Source: Paenibacillus stellifer
Lineage (GTDB): Bacteria; Bacillota; Bacilli; Paenibacillales; Paenibacillaceae
DNA: 64,000 nucleotides
Reading direction: 5' to 3'
NCBI RefSeq assembly: GCF_000758685.1
Contig: NZ_CP009286.1
Location: forward strand, 340,501 to 404,500
Position numbers and translations under genes: made by a program. Of the stretch, positions 1 through 10,820 are shown one piece after another (positions within the stretch are counted from its first letter, which is position 1; every line of letters starts with the position of its first letter). The notes below the pieces were generated by a model. That model had not been told where the DNA came from. It saw nothing but the letters and a program-made list of their open reading frames with translations, and did no database searches.

Positions 1-20
1 CAAGGAGGAGTCTATCAAAA

Positions 21-37
21 GGTCAAAAAAGGTCAAA
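21..37 (+). promoter_or_regulatory. CtsR box 1 (distal)
   Basis: Two GGTCAAA heptads separated by AAA, which is the exact direct-repeat architecture of the CtsR heat-shock repressor operator in Firmicutes. It lies about 95 bases upstream of the hsp20 -35 element, so it either supports looping with box 2 or belongs to a divergent gene beyond the left edge. Confidence 0.8.
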
Positions 38-115
38 TCAATGGAAATAGAAATCTAAACCCCGGAAAATGGGGTGGAACGGTTGATTTTGGCTCATTTT
101 GCGTGATAATGCCCT

Positions 116-144
116 TTGAAGACATCGGTGCAACGGACTATAAT
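116..144 (+). promoter_or_regulatory. Sigma-A promoter of hsp20
   Basis: TTGAAG (116-121) and a perfect TATAAT (139-144) with a 17-base spacer. The predicted start of transcription, near 151, abuts CtsR box 2, which fits repression by steric block. Confidence 0.8.
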
Positions 145-154
145 TAAGACATAA

Positions 155-177
155 GGTCAAATAAAGTCAAAGTCAAA
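155..177 (+). promoter_or_regulatory. CtsR box 2 (proximal)
   Basis: GGTCAAA (155-161), a three-base spacer, then AGTCAAA (165-171), followed directly by a further GTCAAA (172-177). The heptad spacing matches the CtsR operator, and it sits just downstream of the -10 element of the hsp20 promoter. The additional abutting half-site is unusual. Confidence 0.8.
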
Positions 178-218
178 TCGACCTGGCCCAAACTTGAATT
201 TTGAGAGGAGAATGCAGG

Positions 219-668
219 ATGTTTGATCTGGTTCCATTTGGAAAACGCCGTGACGAGGCCTTCGGCCAGTTGGCCAAAAGCTTCGGCGATCTGTTCAGCG
301 ACGACTTTTTCGCTCCGATCAAGAGTTCCACGCTGTCTTTCCGTACGGATATCCGCGAGAAGGATGGCAGCTATCTGATCGAAGCAGAGCTCCCCGGTTT
401 TAATAAAGATGAAATTGATATCGACTATACGGCCCCGTACCTGACGATCAAGGCGGTGCGCGGCGAAGAGAACACTGAAGAGAATCAGGAAGGCAAGACT
501 GTACGCAGAGAACGCCGATATGGCGAATTCATTCGCCGGTTCTATGTCGAGGACATCGAGGAAGAAGGCATCCGCGCTTCGTTGAAGAACGGTGTCCTGA
601 AGCTCGAAGTTCCGAAGCGGCAAAAGCCGGGCGGCAAGCGCATCGAAATCGAAGGCGAAGATCAATAA
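219..668 (+). CDS. Small heat-shock protein, Hsp20/alpha-crystallin family
   Basis: A 149-residue ATP-independent holdase that keeps unfolding proteins soluble for refolding by DnaK and ClpB. The alpha-crystallin domain spans roughly residues 35-135, with the typical LPGF segment after the first strands and the NGVLKLEVPK strand near the end. The start is ATG 219, eight bases after GAGAGGAG; an upstream in-frame TTG at 201 lacks a ribosome binding site. A sigma-A promoter and two CtsR boxes lie upstream, so expression is probably derepressed by heat through CtsR. A J-domain protein and ClpB follow on the same strand. Confidence 0.93.
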   Translation: MFDLVPFGKRRDEAFGQLAKSFGDLFSDDFFAPIKSSTLSFRTDIREKDGSYLIEAELPGFNKDEIDIDYTAPYLTIKAVRGEENTEENQEGKTVRRERRYGEFIRRFYVEDIEEEGIRASLKNGVLKLEVPKRQKPGGKRIEIEGEDQ

Positions 669-761
669 GAATGGCGGGCGCTGAGGCCGGGCAGCCGGAA
701 TCAACACAGACTACCGGCTTGGGCATGGCCCAAAAGACGATATAACATCAGTCATAGATGG

Positions 762-803
762 AGCGCATTGTAGATGGCCACCCCCGCTATAATGCGCTTT
801 TTC
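762..803 (+). terminator. Probable terminator after hsp20
   Basis: AGCGCATT (762-769) pairs with AATGCGCT (791-798) and is followed by a short T run. The 21-base loop is long, so this is moderate evidence only. Confidence 0.5.
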
Positions 804-883
804 TTTGAAACCGGGCGGATTTGCGTTTATTCTCCCGATAATAGGTGAAGAACAAGGCAGAGGATGAAAGGAGGTTCGAAAAA

Positions 884-1852
884 GTGGCGGAGATGAGCTA
901 TTATGACGTGCTGGGAGTCGGCAAGAACGCGTCTAAGCAGGAGATCAGGAAAGCCTACCAGAAGCTTGCGAAGCAGTGGCATCCCGATGTGAATAAAGCG
1001 CCGGAGGCAGAGGAACGGTTCAAAAAAATCGCCGAAGCCTACGAGACGCTCGGGAACGAAGAGAAGCGGAAGGCCTATGATGAGGCTCCCGCCTACGGCT
1101 TCGGACGGGGGACATCGCCAGGAGGCTCGTCCCGGGAGACGCGGGACGGCGGATGGAGCTATTCATTCGGCGGCTCGGATATGCCGGACGGCGATCTATT
1201 CGAGAGGTTCTTCGGCAGCCGGGGCGCGGCGGACCGGGCGGGCTTCGATTTCTTCTCCGGAGGCGGAGGGACCGGATTCGGCGGCATGGGCAGCATGGGC
1301 GGTATGGGCGGCATGACGGAAGCCCAGCTCGACATTACGCTGGACCAGGCGTACAAGGGAGGCAGTGTCACCGTCCAGGCGGGAGGCCGGACGGTGACTG
1401 TCAGCATTCCGCCCAGGGCTGGAGACGGCACGGCGGTAGCGGTCCCGGGAAGAAGCGGCCGCCCTGAAGAGGACGAACTGCTGATTGTGCTGCGGATTCG
1501 CCCGCATGACATCTACGAGGTCAGCGGCGGCGATCTGCGGGGCACGCTGCGGATCGCGCCCTGGCAGGCCGTGCTTGGCGGCGGGGCCAAGGCCGTGCTG
1601 CCGGACGGAAGCGCGGTCAAGCTGAAGATTCCCGCCGGCATCGCGCCCGGCCAGACGCTGCGGATTCCGGGCAAAGGATTGAAGAAGGAGAACGGCACCG
1701 ATGGGGATGTGCTGTTCGACATCGAGATTGAGGTGCCGCAGCCCGTAAGCGAATCGGAGAAATCGCTGTACCGCCAGCTTGAGCAGGCCTCGGGCTATGA
1801 AGCAGGATTGAAGAAGCGGGGGCAGCGGCGCGGAGCGGCCTTCCGGGGATAA
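884..1852 (+). CDS. CbpA/DnaJ-like J-domain co-chaperone
   Basis: A 322-residue co-chaperone. An N-terminal J domain (about residues 4-70, HPD motif in WHPDVNKA) stimulates DnaK ATPase. A Gly/Phe- and Gly/Met-rich linker (about 75-145) follows, then two DnaJ C-terminal substrate-binding domains. The Cys-rich zinc-finger domain of type I DnaJ is absent, so it is a type II, CbpA-like protein. The chosen start is GTG 884, nine bases after AAAGGAGG (867-874); GTG 845 lies in frame upstream without a comparable site. It sits between hsp20 and clpB, all parts of the same protein-quality-control pathway. Confidence 0.9.
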   Translation: MAEMSYYDVLGVGKNASKQEIRKAYQKLAKQWHPDVNKAPEAEERFKKIAEAYETLGNEEKRKAYDEAPAYGFGRGTSPGGSSRETRDGGWSYSFGGSDMPDGDLFERFFGSRGAADRAGFDFFSGGGGTGFGGMGSMGGMGGMTEAQLDITLDQAYKGGSVTVQAGGRTVTVSIPPRAGDGTAVAVPGRSGRPEEDELLIVLRIRPHDIYEVSGGDLRGTLRIAPWQAVLGGGAKAVLPDGSAVKLKIPAGIAPGQTLRIPGKGLKKENGTDGDVLFDIEIEVPQPVSESEKSLYRQLEQASGYEAGLKKRGQRRGAAFRG

Positions 1853-1891
1853 CCTGAAATGGACGAAGCCCGGAAATGGGCTATCCCTGAA

Positions 1892-2014
1892 CGGACTATT
1901 CCTCGGCAGTGGGCAAACCCCGGGGGGCCGTCCCGGAAACGGATTATCCCCGGCAGCGGGCAAACCCCGAAGGTCGTCCCGGAAGCGGACTGTCCCCCGG
2001 CAACGGACAATCGC
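1892..2014. repeat. Imperfect tandem repeat (48- and 46-base units plus a partial copy)
   Basis: Units begin at 1892, 1940 and 1986, each opening with CGGAYTRTYCC and continuing through CGGCAGYGGGCAAACCCCG to GTCCCGGAA. The third copy is truncated. The repeats fill the gap between the J-protein gene and clpB. They do not code convincingly in any frame. Confidence 0.6.
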
Positions 2015-2107
2015 CGCCGGAATACGTTCTTACGCATCAATTGTCCCGTAATGAATTAATTAATTGTTCGAGTACTGCAATTTGGAGAGGAAAGGAATGG
2101 GGCATCT

Positions 2108-4747
<2,640 letters not shown>

Positions 4748-4767
4748 GCATATAGTCATTTTCCTTG

Positions 4768-4806
4768 CATCCTTTTGCCTTGATGAGGCGGAGGGATGTT
4801 TTTTTA
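4768..4806 (+). terminator. Rho-independent terminator of clpB
   Basis: A 12-bp stem with G-U pairs (CATCCTTTTGCC at 4768-4779, GGCGGAGGGATG at 4787-4798), a seven-base loop and an eight-T tract. Confidence 0.9.
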
Positions 4807-5034
4807 TCGGCGAAATTTGACAGCGTACCGGGTCATTGCGAATTCACCGCATCCGGATGTCTCAGCCGGACATTCCAGCGCCTCGAAGAGCTCAGTTCAT
4901 CGAATTTCACGGCAAAAATGTCCATGGAGTTCAGGTTTGTGCATGTTCCAAGGCGAATTCCGGCTATACAATAGCTTATGGATTGTTCATGGGCAATTCG
5001 GAGCTACACTTGGTGCGGAAGGAAGTCTTGAGGT

Positions 5035-6270
5035 ATGCCTTTGTGGAAACGGAATTTGATGGTCTGCTGGTTCGGCATGTTCGTTACCGGCATCGGGATG
5101 AGCCAGATCGCGCCGATCCTGCCGCTGTACATCCGGCATCTGGGAGTGGGCAGCGACTCGCACATCGCCCAGCTCTCCGGCATCGCGTTCGGCGTAACGT
5201 ATATCGTCTCCGCCGTCTTCTCGCCGATCTGGGGACGCGCTGCCGACAGGTTCGGACGCAAGCCGATGCTGCTGCGGGCAAGCCTCGGAATGGCGCTGGT
5301 CATCGGTTGCATGGGATTCGCGCCGAATGTGTACGTGCTGGTCGGACTTCGGCTGCTTCAGGGCGTCATCACCGGCTACAGCACGGCCTGCACAACGCTG
5401 ATTGCGACCCAGACGGACAAGGCGCATGCGGGCGTAGCGCTCGGCACACTGTCGACGGCGAATATCGCCGGTTCGCTGCTTGGGCCGCTGGTCGGCGGGT
5501 ACATCAGTGAGAGCTTCGGCATGCGGAACGTCTTCTTCATTACAGGCGCGCTCATGCTGGTCGCCTTCATCACGACGCTGCTATTCGTCAAGGAGACCTT
5601 TGTCCGCAAGCAGGTGAAGACGCAGAGCCTGCGGCAGGTCTGGAATCGGGTGCCGGAGAAAAAACTGACGCTTACGCTGTTCCTGACCTTCTTTATGATC
5701 TCGCTCGCCAACTACTCGGTGGAGCCGGTCATCACCGTCTACGTCGATCAATTGACAAAGAATGCGGCTCATATCGCCCTGCTGGCCGGACTGATCTTCT
5801 CGGCGTCGGGTGTGGCCAATATGCTGGCCGCTCCGATTCTGGGGCGGATGTCGGACCGCGTCGGCGCCCACAGGGTTATTCTGTATTCCCTGATTGCAGC
5901 AGGCATCTTCATCATTCCGCAGGCGTTCGTGCGCACTCCATGGGAATTGATGCTTATGCGCTTCCTGCTGGGGCTTGCGGTGGCCGGGCTCAGTCCCTCC
6001 GTCAATACGCTAGTAAAAATTATTACGCCGGATGATATGACGGGCCGGATATTCGGATTCACCATCTCGGCCGGATACCTGGGCGTCTTCGGCGGATCGG
6101 TGCTAGGCGGACAGATTGCCGGCTATCTCGGCGTCCGATACGTGTTCCCTTTTACGAGCGCGCTGCTGCTGCTGAACGCGGTCTGGGTGTACATGAATGT
6201 GTACCGGAAAATGAAGAAGGTGAACGGACAGAATTTTGCTGTGAACGCCGGACAGAAGGGCGAGGCTTGA
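5035..6270 (+). CDS. MFS multidrug efflux transporter (MdtG/NorA-like)
   Basis: A 411-residue, twelve-helix major facilitator. The loop between helices 2 and 3 carries the signature WGRAADRFGRKPML, and helix 5 has the antiporter-type GPLVGGY motif of proton-driven drug exporters. The N-terminal half closely follows the pattern of MdtG-like drug:H+ antiporters. The substrate cannot be predicted. The 287-base gap upstream shows no clear promoter. An isochorismatase-like gene begins 33 bases downstream and may be cotranscribed. Confidence 0.85.
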   Translation: MPLWKRNLMVCWFGMFVTGIGMSQIAPILPLYIRHLGVGSDSHIAQLSGIAFGVTYIVSAVFSPIWGRAADRFGRKPMLLRASLGMALVIGCMGFAPNVYVLVGLRLLQGVITGYSTACTTLIATQTDKAHAGVALGTLSTANIAGSLLGPLVGGYISESFGMRNVFFITGALMLVAFITTLLFVKETFVRKQVKTQSLRQVWNRVPEKKLTLTLFLTFFMISLANYSVEPVITVYVDQLTKNAAHIALLAGLIFSASGVANMLAAPILGRMSDRVGAHRVILYSLIAAGIFIIPQAFVRTPWELMLMRFLLGLAVAGLSPSVNTLVKIITPDDMTGRIFGFTISAGYLGVFGGSVLGGQIAGYLGVRYVFPFTSALLLLNAVWVYMNVYRKMKKVNGQNFAVNAGQKGEA

Positions 6271-6303
6271 ACAAAATGATGAACCGGAAATGGAGAGGAT
6301 ATG

Positions 6304-6903
6304 ATGAACGAAATGATTAATCACAACGTGGAAGCGCTCGACCCGAACAAAACAGCGCTGGTCGTCATCGACCTGCAGAACGGAGTCGCCGGAATCGCCC
6401 AGGCCGCGCCTCATTCAGGCGCGCAGGTTGTGGAGCAGGCGGTGAAGTTGAAGGATGCTTTTGCGGCGCGGGGCGCGTATATTGTGCTCGTCACCGTCTC
6501 CTGGACGGACGGTAAGGATGCGCCGGCTCCGAAGACAGACCTGGAGACGAAGCCCGGAGCTCTGCCCGAGGGCTTCGACCGGCTCGTGCCCGAACTGGCC
6601 GACGTTCCCGGAGCGCATCTGATCGTCAAGCGCCAGTGGGGCGCTTTTTACGGAACCGATCTGGACCTGCAGCTGCGCCGCCGGGGCATCGACACCATTG
6701 TGCTCTGCGGCATCTCCACCTCAATCGGTGTGGACACGACGGCCCGGGAGGCATACCAGCACGGGTATAACCAGGTCTTTGTCACGGACGCCATGACCGC
6801 CAGAAGCGCCGAGGAGCATGAATACGTCTGCAAGACGATCTTTCCCCGCCTCGGCCGCATTCGCACGACAGAGCAGGTCGTGGAGCTGATGAAGATGGAG
6901 TAA
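6304..6903 (+). CDS. Isochorismatase-family cysteine hydrolase
   Basis: A 199-residue alpha/beta hydrolase of the isochorismatase superfamily, which includes nicotinamidases, N-carbamoyl amidases and isochorismatases. The catalytic triad is visible: Asp23 (VVIDLQ), Lys109 (VKRQWGAF) and Cys135 (CGISTS, preceded by the family's cis-peptide region). It lacks an aryl-carrier domain, so it is not an EntB-type protein. ATG 6304 is preferred over ATG 6301 because GGAGAGG (6292-6298) leaves a better spacing. Substrate unknown; the adjacent exporter suggests detoxification, but this is inference. Confidence 0.88.
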   Translation: MNEMINHNVEALDPNKTALVVIDLQNGVAGIAQAAPHSGAQVVEQAVKLKDAFAARGAYIVLVTVSWTDGKDAPAPKTDLETKPGALPEGFDRLVPELADVPGAHLIVKRQWGAFYGTDLDLQLRRRGIDTIVLCGISTSIGVDTTAREAYQHGYNQVFVTDAMTARSAEEHEYVCKTIFPRLGRIRTTEQVVELMKME

Positions 6904-6960
6904 TCGCGCCGGTGCTTATTTTTAGCTCGGCTATGCTTATATGATTGCCTCGATGAACGG

Positions 6961-7110
6961 GGAGGCGGGCGGGCATACCGGCATGTGCTGGAGGAGATGA
7001 ATGAGGTGCTGCCGCAGACGAAGCTTGTGCTGTGCGAGCCGTTCATCCTGAACACGGGAGCTCCGGCAGAGAAGTGGAGTGAATGGGAGTCGCATTTCAA
7101 AACGCCATAA
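6961..7110 (+). pseudogene. 3' remnant of an SGNH/GDSL hydrolase gene
   Basis: This frame ends at TAA 7108-7110 and encodes RAYRHVLEEMNEVLPQTK followed by LVLCEPFIL, which is the conserved late strand of bacterial GDSL/SGNH esterases (usually KLVLCEPFVL). Only about the last 45-50 residues remain: no GDS block, no start codon and no ribosome binding site. The rest has been deleted, apparently when this region was rearranged next to the isochorismatase gene. Confidence 0.65.
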
Positions 7111-7144
7111 AGAATGCCCGGTTCAGGAACGAACCGGGCATTCT
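7106..7144 (-). terminator. Terminator of the mannanase gene
   Basis: A perfect 14-bp stem (AGAATGCCCGGTTC at 7111-7124, GAACCGGGCATTCT at 7131-7144) with a six-base loop. Read on the minus strand it is followed by TTTAT, so it mainly serves the mannanase gene. Confidence 0.8.
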
Positions 7145-7177
7145 CGCGCAGTATGGATGCTGCGGTGCAGCTTATGA

Positions 7178-8656
7178 CTATTGAACCGTTACACTGTCCA
7201 CATAGACGGCCGATTGGCCGCTGCTGTTCGAGGAGGCCAGAAATTGAACTCCGATTTCCTTGACCAGGGACAGATTCGGGATACTGCTCAGGGACAGGCT
7301 CAGCGTCGTTCCGCCGGAAGAGTTAATCAGCGTCGCTCCGCTGTCGTACCAGGTCCATCCCGATCCGGTCTTCACATACAGCTTCGCATAGATTCCGCTG
7401 CCGACGCTGCCCCAGGAAGCATGTTTGACCGTCGCCTTCAGCGTGCTTTTGCCGGATAGGCTTTGGTCGCCGGTATAGTACAGATAATGCGCAGAATTGG
7501 ATGAGAAGTTCACATCACCCTTCAGGGAATAAGTTCCGGTCGACTTCCATTCGTTCGTCGTCCAAGGCCCTCCGGACACGTTGCTGCCTTGCCAGCTCTG
7601 GGTTCCGGATTCGAAATCGTATAAAGTAGTTGCAGAGCTTCCGGGATCAGGATTCGTACCGCCACCACCACCGCCGCCGAACACGCTGCTCAGCACAGAG
7701 GTGGATTTGATTCCATAGCTGCCGTTCACGACCGTATTGCCGAAGGAAGTAAGCGAGCTGCCCGCCCAGTCATTTGCCATATCCAGATAAGCCAGATCGC
7801 TGCTGTTGCCCTTCCAGGACCAGGCCAGCCAGCCGACGCTCTTCTCCTGGGAATAGCTCATGATAGTGGCTTCGTCAACATCGCCGTTCGTATGCTGTCC
7901 GCCAAACTCTCCGATGATGAGCGCGAGATTCTTATTCAGGACTCCGTCGATATTGGATTTAACGGTCGTCGCATTTCCGCCTGCATATTCGTACATATGG
8001 ATGGAGAACATCGTGTTCTTCTGAGGATCGGCATTGAACACTTCAGTACCGTAGTTAATGATGGACGCCGGATACTGGCCCCAACCTGCCGAATCAACGA
8101 TAAGGGTATGATTCAGGCCCGCATTACGCAGCTTCGGAATGGCTTGCTTGTAGCCATTGGCCCAACCGGATCCATCCCATGTTCCATACCATTCGTTGGC
8201 AATATTGATGATAACGCGGTCCTCTTTGCCGATGAGCGCGCTTTTGATGCTGATCCAGTAGTTGACTGCGTCGTCCAGATCGGAATAGCTGTCGCTTCCT
8301 GTGGCATCATGCACTTCCAGGATGGCGATCAGTTTGTTCTGCTCGCAGAGGCTGATGATATTTTTTACGGTATTTACATCGTCAAGCGACCATTTCTTGC
8401 CGTCGGACAGCACGATCCGGACGGTATTGGCGCCGGTCTTAGCAATAGCCGAAAGAGCTGTCGAGAGCTGATCCTTATACCAGTTGTGCGCATGGTTGAC
8501 ACCCCGCATAACAAAAGGGCTGCCGTTGGAACCAATTAGCTTGGTTCCGCTTACATAAAAGCCGCTGGCCGCACTTACTTTTGCCGGAGGAACAACGATT
8601 ACTGAGAAGAGCAGAACAAATGCGACCAAGGTCATGGACCACTTACGCAAAGACAC
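7178..8656 (-). CDS. Secreted endo-beta-1,4-mannanase, GH5 (subfamily 8-like), with C-terminal carbohydrate-binding domain
   Basis: A 492-residue secreted enzyme that cleaves the beta-1,4 backbone of mannans. It has a signal peptide (about 1-30, cleavage near VSAAS), a GH5 catalytic barrel (about 31-320) with acid/base Glu155 in ANEWYG and nucleophile Glu250 in GEFGG, a Gly-rich linker (about 327-342) and a beta-sandwich domain of about 150 residues, probably carbohydrate-binding. The stretch GEFGGQHTNGDVDE is typical of GH5_8 mannanases rather than cellulases. GAGGTGG precedes the ATG. Two cre sites upstream predict CcpA-mediated glucose repression. It is transcribed alone. Confidence 0.9.
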   Translation of the reverse strand: MSLRKWSMTLVAFVLLFSVIVVPPAKVSAASGFYVSGTKLIGSNGSPFVMRGVNHAHNWYKDQLSTALSAIAKTGANTVRIVLSDGKKWSLDDVNTVKNIISLCEQNKLIAILEVHDATGSDSYSDLDDAVNYWISIKSALIGKEDRVIINIANEWYGTWDGSGWANGYKQAIPKLRNAGLNHTLIVDSAGWGQYPASIINYGTEVFNADPQKNTMFSIHMYEYAGGNATTVKSNIDGVLNKNLALIIGEFGGQHTNGDVDEATIMSYSQEKSVGWLAWSWKGNSSDLAYLDMANDWAGSSLTSFGNTVVNGSYGIKSTSVLSSVFGGGGGGGTNPDPGSSATTLYDFESGTQSWQGSNVSGGPWTTNEWKSTGTYSLKGDVNFSSNSAHYLYYTGDQSLSGKSTLKATVKHASWGSVGSGIYAKLYVKTGSGWTWYDSGATLINSSGGTTLSLSLSSIPNLSLVKEIGVQFLASSNSSGQSAVYVDSVTVQ

Positions 8657-8705
8657 TCATTACCACCTCATTAAATTTTTTTTATGCAAACCCACGCGAC
8701 ATGAA

Positions 8706-8719
8706 AGCAAGCGGTTTCA
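8706..8719 (-). promoter_or_regulatory. cre site 1 upstream of the mannanase gene
   Basis: On the minus strand TGAAACCGCTTGCT fits every fixed position of the CcpA consensus TGNAANCGNWNNCW. It lies about 50 bases before the start codon. Confidence 0.65.
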
Positions 8720-8761
8720 CAAATAAACTCCCTGCTTGGCATGATATGAGGGCAACATATT

Positions 8762-8775
8762 TGGTTGCGCTTACA
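8762..8775 (-). promoter_or_regulatory. cre site 2 upstream of the mannanase gene
   Basis: On the minus strand TGTAAGCGCAACCA fits TGNAANCGNWNNCW. The two sites are 56 bases apart, which would suit cooperative CcpA binding. Confidence 0.6.
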
Positions 8776-8991
8776 ATAGAGCCGAATACTCTCATCCGTT
8801 TTCTGCTGTTCTCCTTCTCTGTACATCGGTCTGTTATCCAGCATCGCGTTAAGGAGTATCGATTTGTTATTCAGATATTAGCATATTGTTATGCGATTAC
8901 ATATAACTATTTTGTGCTTTTTAGTGGTTTTGTGGAAAAAAATTTCTTGAGTTGAGCGAGGTAATCCGGTAATAAGTGAGAAATCTTCAGT

Positions 8992-9029
8992 AAATAAACA
9001 TGAATATCTAAAATAAACATGAATATCTA
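8992..9029 (+). repeat. Exact 19-base tandem duplication
   Basis: AAATAAACATGAATATCTA occurs at 8992-9010 and again at 9011-9029 without mismatch, in an AT-rich gene-free stretch (about 8776-9130). No gene or promoter is convincing there. Confidence 0.9.
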
Positions 9030-9130
9030 ATGAGTAAACAAAAAATGCAGGGGGCAAACAAAAAAAGTAGAAAATAGACATAATAGATCATTATTTTGTT
9101 ATGTAACTAAGCAAAAAATAAAATGCTGAT

Positions 9131-9355
9131 GTGTTTCACATTCCGTTGCTGGGTGACACCGGCGAAGTGCTGAAGAACGGCGAATGGCTCTGTCGAATCC
9201 AGAGATGGTGCCTGTCAGGCGGCGTTCCATTAATTCTATTGCCGGACGGGATTTCCAAAGGACTGATTCGCCGTTCAAGCGGAGCCGATCCTTTAACTCC
9301 TGCGGTGATTTTCGTATTATCAGGTTAGCCAGTAATTACTGGTTGGCCTTTTTTT
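9131..9355 (+). other. GC-rich, unassigned region ending in a terminator (candidate ncRNA or gene remnant)
   Basis: The base composition rises sharply at about 9131 after AT-rich sequence, and the stretch ends in a strong terminator. A 65-codon reading frame spans most of it but has no ribosome binding site and no recognisable motif. Local pairings exist (for example GCCTG with CAGGC near 9215). I compared it by eye with T-box, SAM, lysine, cobalamin, ZTP, glycine and M-box cores and found no match. Confidence 0.35.
9323..9355 (+). terminator. Rho-independent terminator
   Basis: GGTTAGCCAGTAA pairs with TTACTGGTTGGCC over 13 bp with G-U pairs (9323-9348) and is followed by seven T residues. 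It ends whatever transcript crosses 9131-9322 and lies just outside the probable left end of the IS110 element. Confidence 0.85.
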
Positions 9356-9380
9356 ATGGTCGTTTTACGATGAGGAAGCC

Positions 9381-9525
9381 GGGAGAACGTGGTGGTTTTA
9401 GGGGCAATGACCCCGTCACAAAAACTGTTCTCCCACGACCTCCAATGACCATGTTTGAGCTGGTAGAGGCTATTGACCTCGCATCACAAGCGAAGCTATG
9501 GGTTTGGAACCATCGTGGGATAGCC
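9381..9525 (+). ncRNA. Candidate bridge RNA of the IS110 element
   Basis: The noncoding stretch before the transposase folds into nested stems. GGGAGAAC (9381-9388) pairs with GTTCTCCC (9427-9434) and encloses GTTTT/AAAAC and GGGG/CCCC around a six-base loop. A second domain is closed by GGCTAT (9468-9473) with ATAGCC (9520-9525) and holds two small hairpins (TCGC/GCGA; ATGG-TT/AACCAT). IS110-group elements are known to encode a bridge RNA of roughly this length in this place, which guides target and donor choice. Exact ends and the two guide loops are inference. Confidence 0.55.
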
Positions 9526-9551
9526 GGTAAATCTTTTATTTGGAGGTTGTT

Positions 9552-10733
9552 ATGGAACCAGTTATAGGTGTGGATGTGGCAAAAGGGTTTAGTGTGCTTC
9601 AAGCCTTTACGAGACGAAACGAACCTTATGGAAGGGCAGAAAGCCTGTCGCATGAGGAGCACGGGCTTGAACGGTTGGGGGAGCTCCTCGCGGAGTTGCA
9701 GGAGACAACAAAATGTACTCCGGTAGTGGTTTTGGAAGCGACAGGGCACTACCACCGGGTACTGGTAGCGTATCTGGAGCGTGGCGGCTGGAGGTACTTT
9801 ATCGTGAATCCGTTGCAGTCGAAACGGGCCAAAGGAACGCAACTGCGCAAGGTTAAAACAGATGCTGCAGATGCATGGCATTTAGCAGATATGTATTACC
9901 GCGGAGACGTTACACCACATCGTATATGGGACGAAGCGTTTACAGAGTTGCAGCATGTGACCCGGCAACATGAGTTTGTGACGGGGATGTTTGTGCAGGC
10001 GAAGTTAAACACCAGAGCTTTATTAGATCAGGTTTTCCCGGGGTACGAGAAGGTCTTTCGGGATCTGTTTTCGGTTACGTCTCTAAAGGTGCTGGCGCGT
10101 TGTCTGGAGGGAGAACCGGGAGATCTTCATCAGATCATCGAGAACAGTGGCGCAGGGAAGTCGCGGTCGAAACGCTGGGTTCAAGAAAAAGCCGAACGGC
10201 TCCAGGAAGTGCTGACGCATTGGAAAAAGCAGAGGAGAAGTTCTTCTCAAAGCGTTGCTTTGCACGGTATGGTTAGCTTATTGCTTCAGTTTTCGGAGCA
10301 GCTAAGTACATTGGAGAAGCAAATGGAGAAGATGGCATCCAGTCTCCACGAAGTAGAACTAATGAAGAGTATACCTGGCGTAGGAGATAAGCTTGCAGCA
10401 GCCCTTGTCGCTGAAATAGGGGACGTAGGACAGTTTCAAAACCCGAAACAACTCGTTGCTTTTGCAGGCTTAGACCCTGGCATATTCAGCTCAGGGAAGT
10501 TTAAGGCGACAAGCTCGAAGATCACGAAACGTGGTTCCAAGAGACTGCGACGTGCTTTATATTTAGCGGTACAGTGTGGGATACGCGGGAGCATCAACCG
10601 TAAGCTTCGAGATTATTATGATAGAAAAAGAAAAGAGGGCAAGGCTTACAAGGTGGTCGTGATCGCTTGCGCCAACAAGCTTCTTCATCACATATTCGCC
10701 ATCCTCAGTAAGAACCAGCCCTATAACCCTTAA
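9552..10733 (+). CDS. IS110-family transposase (DEDD recombinase)
   Basis: A 393-residue recombinase. The N-terminal RuvC-like DEDD domain shows Asp8 (GVDVAKG), a Glu in VLEATGHYH and Asp residues in KTDAADAWHLAD. The C-terminal Transposase_20 domain has IPGVGDKLAAALVAEIGD and the Ser-rich segment SGKFKATSSKITKRGSKRLR that carries the family's catalytic serine. The start is ATG 9552, five bases after GGAGG (9542-9546); an upstream in-frame ATG at 9540 overlaps that site. The gene appears intact, so the element may be active, guided by the RNA candidate upstream. Confidence 0.93.
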   Translation: MEPVIGVDVAKGFSVLQAFTRRNEPYGRAESLSHEEHGLERLGELLAELQETTKCTPVVVLEATGHYHRVLVAYLERGGWRYFIVNPLQSKRAKGTQLRKVKTDAADAWHLADMYYRGDVTPHRIWDEAFTELQHVTRQHEFVTGMFVQAKLNTRALLDQVFPGYEKVFRDLFSVTSLKVLARCLEGEPGDLHQIIENSGAGKSRSKRWVQEKAERLQEVLTHWKKQRRSSSQSVALHGMVSLLLQFSEQLSTLEKQMEKMASSLHEVELMKSIPGVGDKLAAALVAEIGDVGQFQNPKQLVAFAGLDPGIFSSGKFKATSSKITKRGSKRLRRALYLAVQCGIRGSINRKLRDYYDRKRKEGKAYKVVVIACANKLLHHIFAILSKNQPYNP

Positions 10734-10820
10734 ATCCATATTTCCCCAAATATCCTTTACTCATGAAGGTTATTTGTCATGCTCATAAAATAGTATACCA
10801 ACAAACCATTTGCAGACCAA

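Larger units (their letters stand above)
9358..10770 (+). mobile_element. IS110-family insertion sequence (ends not resolved)
   Basis: The element consists of a structured noncoding 5' end (about 9358-9551) and one DEDD transposase gene. IS110 members lack conventional inverted repeats and usually make no target duplication, so the exact ends cannot be read from one copy. The limits given run from just after the host terminator to shortly after the transposase stop. Confidence 0.7.

Noticed and set aside
1892..2014. Possible CRISPR array
   Set aside because: The repeat units are long and imperfect, there are no unique spacers, and no cas gene is present.
9131..9322. Known riboswitch or T-box leader
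   Set aside because: The conserved cores I know (T-box AGGGTGG-ACCGCG, ZTP, glycine, lysine, SAM, cobalamin, M-box) are not there, and no gene follows the terminator directly.
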